Of a stretch of 64,000 bases of DNA, positions 62,062-64,000 are shown piece by piece. This stretch comes from Pacificibacter marinus (GTDB lineage Bacteria > Pseudomonadota > Alphaproteobacteria > Rhodobacterales > Rhodobacteraceae). Below the pieces are notes generated by a model. That model ran no database searches. It saw nothing but the letters and a program-made list of their open reading frames with translations, and had not been told where the DNA came from. The stretch lies in the NCBI RefSeq assembly GCF_900109555.1, contig NZ_FNZV01000013.1, positions 1-64,000 on the forward strand. Direction: 5' to 3'. How positions within the stretch are numbered: position 1 is the first letter of the stretch; each line of letters begins with the position of its first letter. Position numbers and translations under genes: made by a program.

Positions 62062-64000
62062 ATGGCATCGCACACGAAAGCGCCCAAAAACTTGCAAACG
62101 CCCCCGACAGGCATTTTGTCGTACTTCACGCGCCACCAGACCATCGCCAATTTGTTGTTGGTGTTGCTGCTGGGCGCAGGTTTGTGGGCCGTGCCCAATA
62201 TGCGCGCGCAATTTTTCCCCGATGTTGTCGTCGATACGGTGACGGTATCTGTCAGCTGGTCAGGCGCGGGTGCCGAAGACGTGGACGCGGCAGTGGTGCA
62301 AGTTCTTGAACCAACCTTGCTTGCCGTCGAAGGTGTGGCCCAAAGCACTGCAACCTCGACAGAGGGGCGCGGTTCTATCCGGCTTGAATTTGAACCGGGT
62401 TGGGATATTCAACGCGGGGCGGATGACATCAAAGCCGCAATTGACACAGTGTCGAGCCTGCCTGATGGCGCAGATGATGCGACGGTGCGTTGGGGCGGTT
62501 GGTCTGATACAGTGACCGAAGTTGTGATTACGGGCCCTGTTGGCATTGACCAGCTTGCCCGCTTTGCGGATGAATTGGTGATCCGCCTGTTCAGCGAAGG
62601 CGTGACGCGTACTTCTATTTCGGGTGTTGCTGCCCCTGAAACCATTGTCGAAGTTTCGACGCTTAATCTTATTCAATATGATGTCTCAATGTCTGATATC
62701 GCCGCTGCCATTGGCGCTGAAACTGACGCAAGTCCAGCAGGGGATGTGGGAAGTGGTACATCTCGTGTGCGCGCGGGGGTTGCCAAACGATCAGCTGTGC
62801 AAATTTCCGGCATCGTTTTGCGTACAAACGATGATGGGTCCAAGCTAACAGTAGGTGATGTCGCGGACGTTTATGTTGAAGGCGTTGACCGAGATCGTGC
62901 ATTCTATGTGGGGCAAAATCCCGCGGTGTCCGTGAACGTCAGTCGCTCTGATCTAGGGGATGCGATTGGTATTCAAAGCACAGTTCAACAGGTGACGGAT
63001 GCGATGGAATTAACCTTGCCGCAGGGCGTGACGCTTGATCTGTTTCGCACCCGCGCAGAGGCAATTCAAGCGCGACTTGATTTGTTGAAAATCAATGGGC
63101 TTATGGGGCTTGGTCTTGTTGCGCTGCTGCTGTTTTTGTTTCTCAACGCCCGCACTGCGTTGATGGTGGCCGCGGGTATTCCCGTTGCAATGCTGTCCGC
63201 GATTGCACTGATGTATGCGGCAGGTTTGACCTTTAATATGATATCTTTGTTTGCTCTGATCATCACGCTTGGCATCGTCGTTGATGATGCCATCGTTGTG
63301 GGCGAGCATGCTGATTTTCGCGTGCGTAAACTGGGTGAGGGCCCAGTTGAGGCCGCCGAAAACGCAGCGCGTAGAATGTTTGCGCCGGTGTTTTCTTCGA
63401 CGGTGACAACGATCATAGCATTTTTCGGGCTGATGGCCATTTCGGGGCGGTTTGGCGATTTGATAGCTGATATTCCTTTTACCGTTATTGTTGTGCTGTT
63501 GGCCTCACTGGCTGAATGCTTTTTGATTTTGCCGAACCACCTCAGCCATTCCATCGGATCGACAGGTAAACTGCACTGGTATGATTGGCCGTCACGTCAG
63601 GTGAACAAAGGCTTTCGTGTGGTCCGTGACAAACTGTTTCGGCCTTTCATGGTGGGTGTCATTAAGCTGCGGTATCCCGTGATGGCATTGGCGCTGTTTA
63701 TGTTGTCTTGGCAGCTGTCCCTTTTGGTGACGGGTGAGGTCCCATGGCGATTTTTTAACTCACCTGAGCGGTCCACTGTGTCTGGCAATTTTGCGATGGC
63801 CCCGGGTGCCACACGCGAAGATTCACTTGCCATGATGCGTGAAATGCAGCGCGCGACCGAGCAGGCCGGAAAAGAATACGAAGAAAAGCATGGCACCAAT
63901 CCTGTCGCTTATGTTGTGGCACAAATTGGTGGAGGGGCAGGGCGTGGCCTGTCTGGTTCTGACACCAAAGAAACTTTCCAACTTGGTGGCATTTCGATCG
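62062..64000 (+). CDS. RND efflux permease (5' part, truncated by window)
   Basis: The first ~646 codons of an RND permease starting MASHTKAPKNLQTPPTGILS. TM1 is QTIANLLLVLLLGAGLWAV, the first periplasmic loop has the PN1-type repeat, and TM4 carries the proton-relay aspartates IVVDDAIVVGEH. Homologous permeases usually have ~1040-1150 residues, so the rest lies beyond base 64000. It follows the adaptor gene by two bases. Sequence differs clearly from the first pump in this window, so the two are not recent duplicates. Confidence 0.92.
   Translation, partial: MASHTKAPKNLQTPPTGILSYFTRHQTIANLLLVLLLGAGLWAVPNMRAQFFPDVVVDTVTVSVSWSGAGAEDVDAAVVQVLEPTLLAVEGVAQSTATSTEGRGSIRLEFEPGWDIQRGADDIKAAIDTVSSLPDGADDATVRWGGWSDTVTEVVITGPVGIDQLARFADELVIRLFSEGVTRTSISGVAAPETIVEVSTLNLIQYDVSMSDIAAAIGAETDASPAGDVGSGTSRVRAGVAKRSAVQISGIVLRTNDDGSKLTVGDVADVYVEGVDRDRAFYVGQNPAVSVNVSRSDLGDAIGIQSTVQQVTDAMELTLPQGVTLDLFRTRAEAIQARLDLLKINGLMGLGLVALLLFLFLNARTALMVAAGIPVAMLSAIALMYAAGLTFNMISLFALIITLGIVVDDAIVVGEHADFRVRKLGEGPVEAAENAARRMFAPVFSSTVTTIIAFFGLMAISGRFGDLIADIPFTVIVVLLASLAECFLILPNHLSHSIGSTGKLHWYDWPSRQVNKGFRVVRDKLFRPFMVGVIKLRYPVMALALFMLSWQLSLLVTGEVPWRFFNSPERSTVSGNFAMAPGATREDSLAMMREMQRATEQAGKEYEEKHGTNPVAYVVAQIGGGAGRGLSGSDTKETFQLGGISI

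Noticed and set aside
61189-62211. 340-codon minus-strand open frame opposite the second RND adaptor
   Set aside because: Ser/Thr/Arg-rich low-quality translation antisense to a clear gene.
1-64000. tRNA, rRNA, CRISPR, insertion sequences, prophage or integron
   Set aside because: No cloverleaf sequences, regular repeat-spacer series, transposase frames with flanking repeats or phage genes were seen.

Overview
The window reads as chromosomal DNA of a marine alphaproteobacterium of the Rhodobacterales (Roseobacter group). The gene families point that way: many substrate-binding-protein transporters (TTT, TRAP, ABC), a PutA with a divergent Lrp-type regulator, a plant-type GshA, moaB beside a uracil-DNA-glycosylase relative, and pyrB next to a dihydroorotase-like gene. 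Codon use favours G/C moderately. There is no rRNA, tRNA, CRISPR array, complete insertion sequence or prophage. This taxonomic call is an inference from gene content only.

Layout. 0.4-5.3 kb: RND efflux pump with its adaptor, and a cytochrome b561. 5.6-6.3 kb: an AT-rich sulfotransferase gene. 6.5-11.7 kb: a LysR regulator divergent from tctCBA plus an M20 deacylase, with a clear palindromic operator between them. 11.8-20.1 kb: a catabolic island with an FCD-type GntR regulator, a DapA-like aldolase, a fucose-isomerase-like protein and an FGGY D-ribulokinase-type kinase, divergent from a TRAP transporter. A tandem 12-bp palindromic repeat lies in the divergent region. 20.3-22.9 kb: metNIQ ending in a good terminator. 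23-25.7 kb: a membrane protein of unknown function and an SLC13-type permease. 25.9-32.5 kb: a five-gene peptide-type ABC operon and a HypT-like LysR gene. 33-37 kb: putA and putR. 37.1-39.7 kb: modABC. 39.7-43 kb: znuBC-zur divergent from znuA, with two Zur boxes. 43-45.8 kb: S49 protease, a small CxxC membrane protein, a Ca/Na antiporter and a pteridine-reductase-like SDR. 45.8-46.1 kb: an AT-rich gap with a perfect DnaA box. 46.1-49.3 kb: uvrC, pgsA, moaD, moaE. 49.4-54 kb: a BON/OmpA envelope protein with a small coiled-coil partner, ubiA, rsmE and a membrane protein. 54-59 kb: gshA, plsY, and pyrB / tail-anchored protein / pyrC-like. 59-64 kb: UDG-like, moaB, and a second RND adaptor and permease; the permease runs off the window.

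How the genes work together. The window is rich in nutrient capture: organic acids, sugars or their derivatives, methionine, peptides, molybdate, zinc and proline, each next to a regulator or enzymes. The most unusual points are these. The pyrC gene has lost key metal ligands and sits behind an uncharacterised tail-anchored protein co-translated with pyrB. The isomerase/kinase/aldolase/TRAP island has no obvious known pathway name and carries a tandem operator. Stem-loops recur just after the binding-protein genes of three unrelated transport operons. The uracil-DNA-glycosylase relative has altered active-site motifs. All pathway statements are inferences from family membership and gene order.
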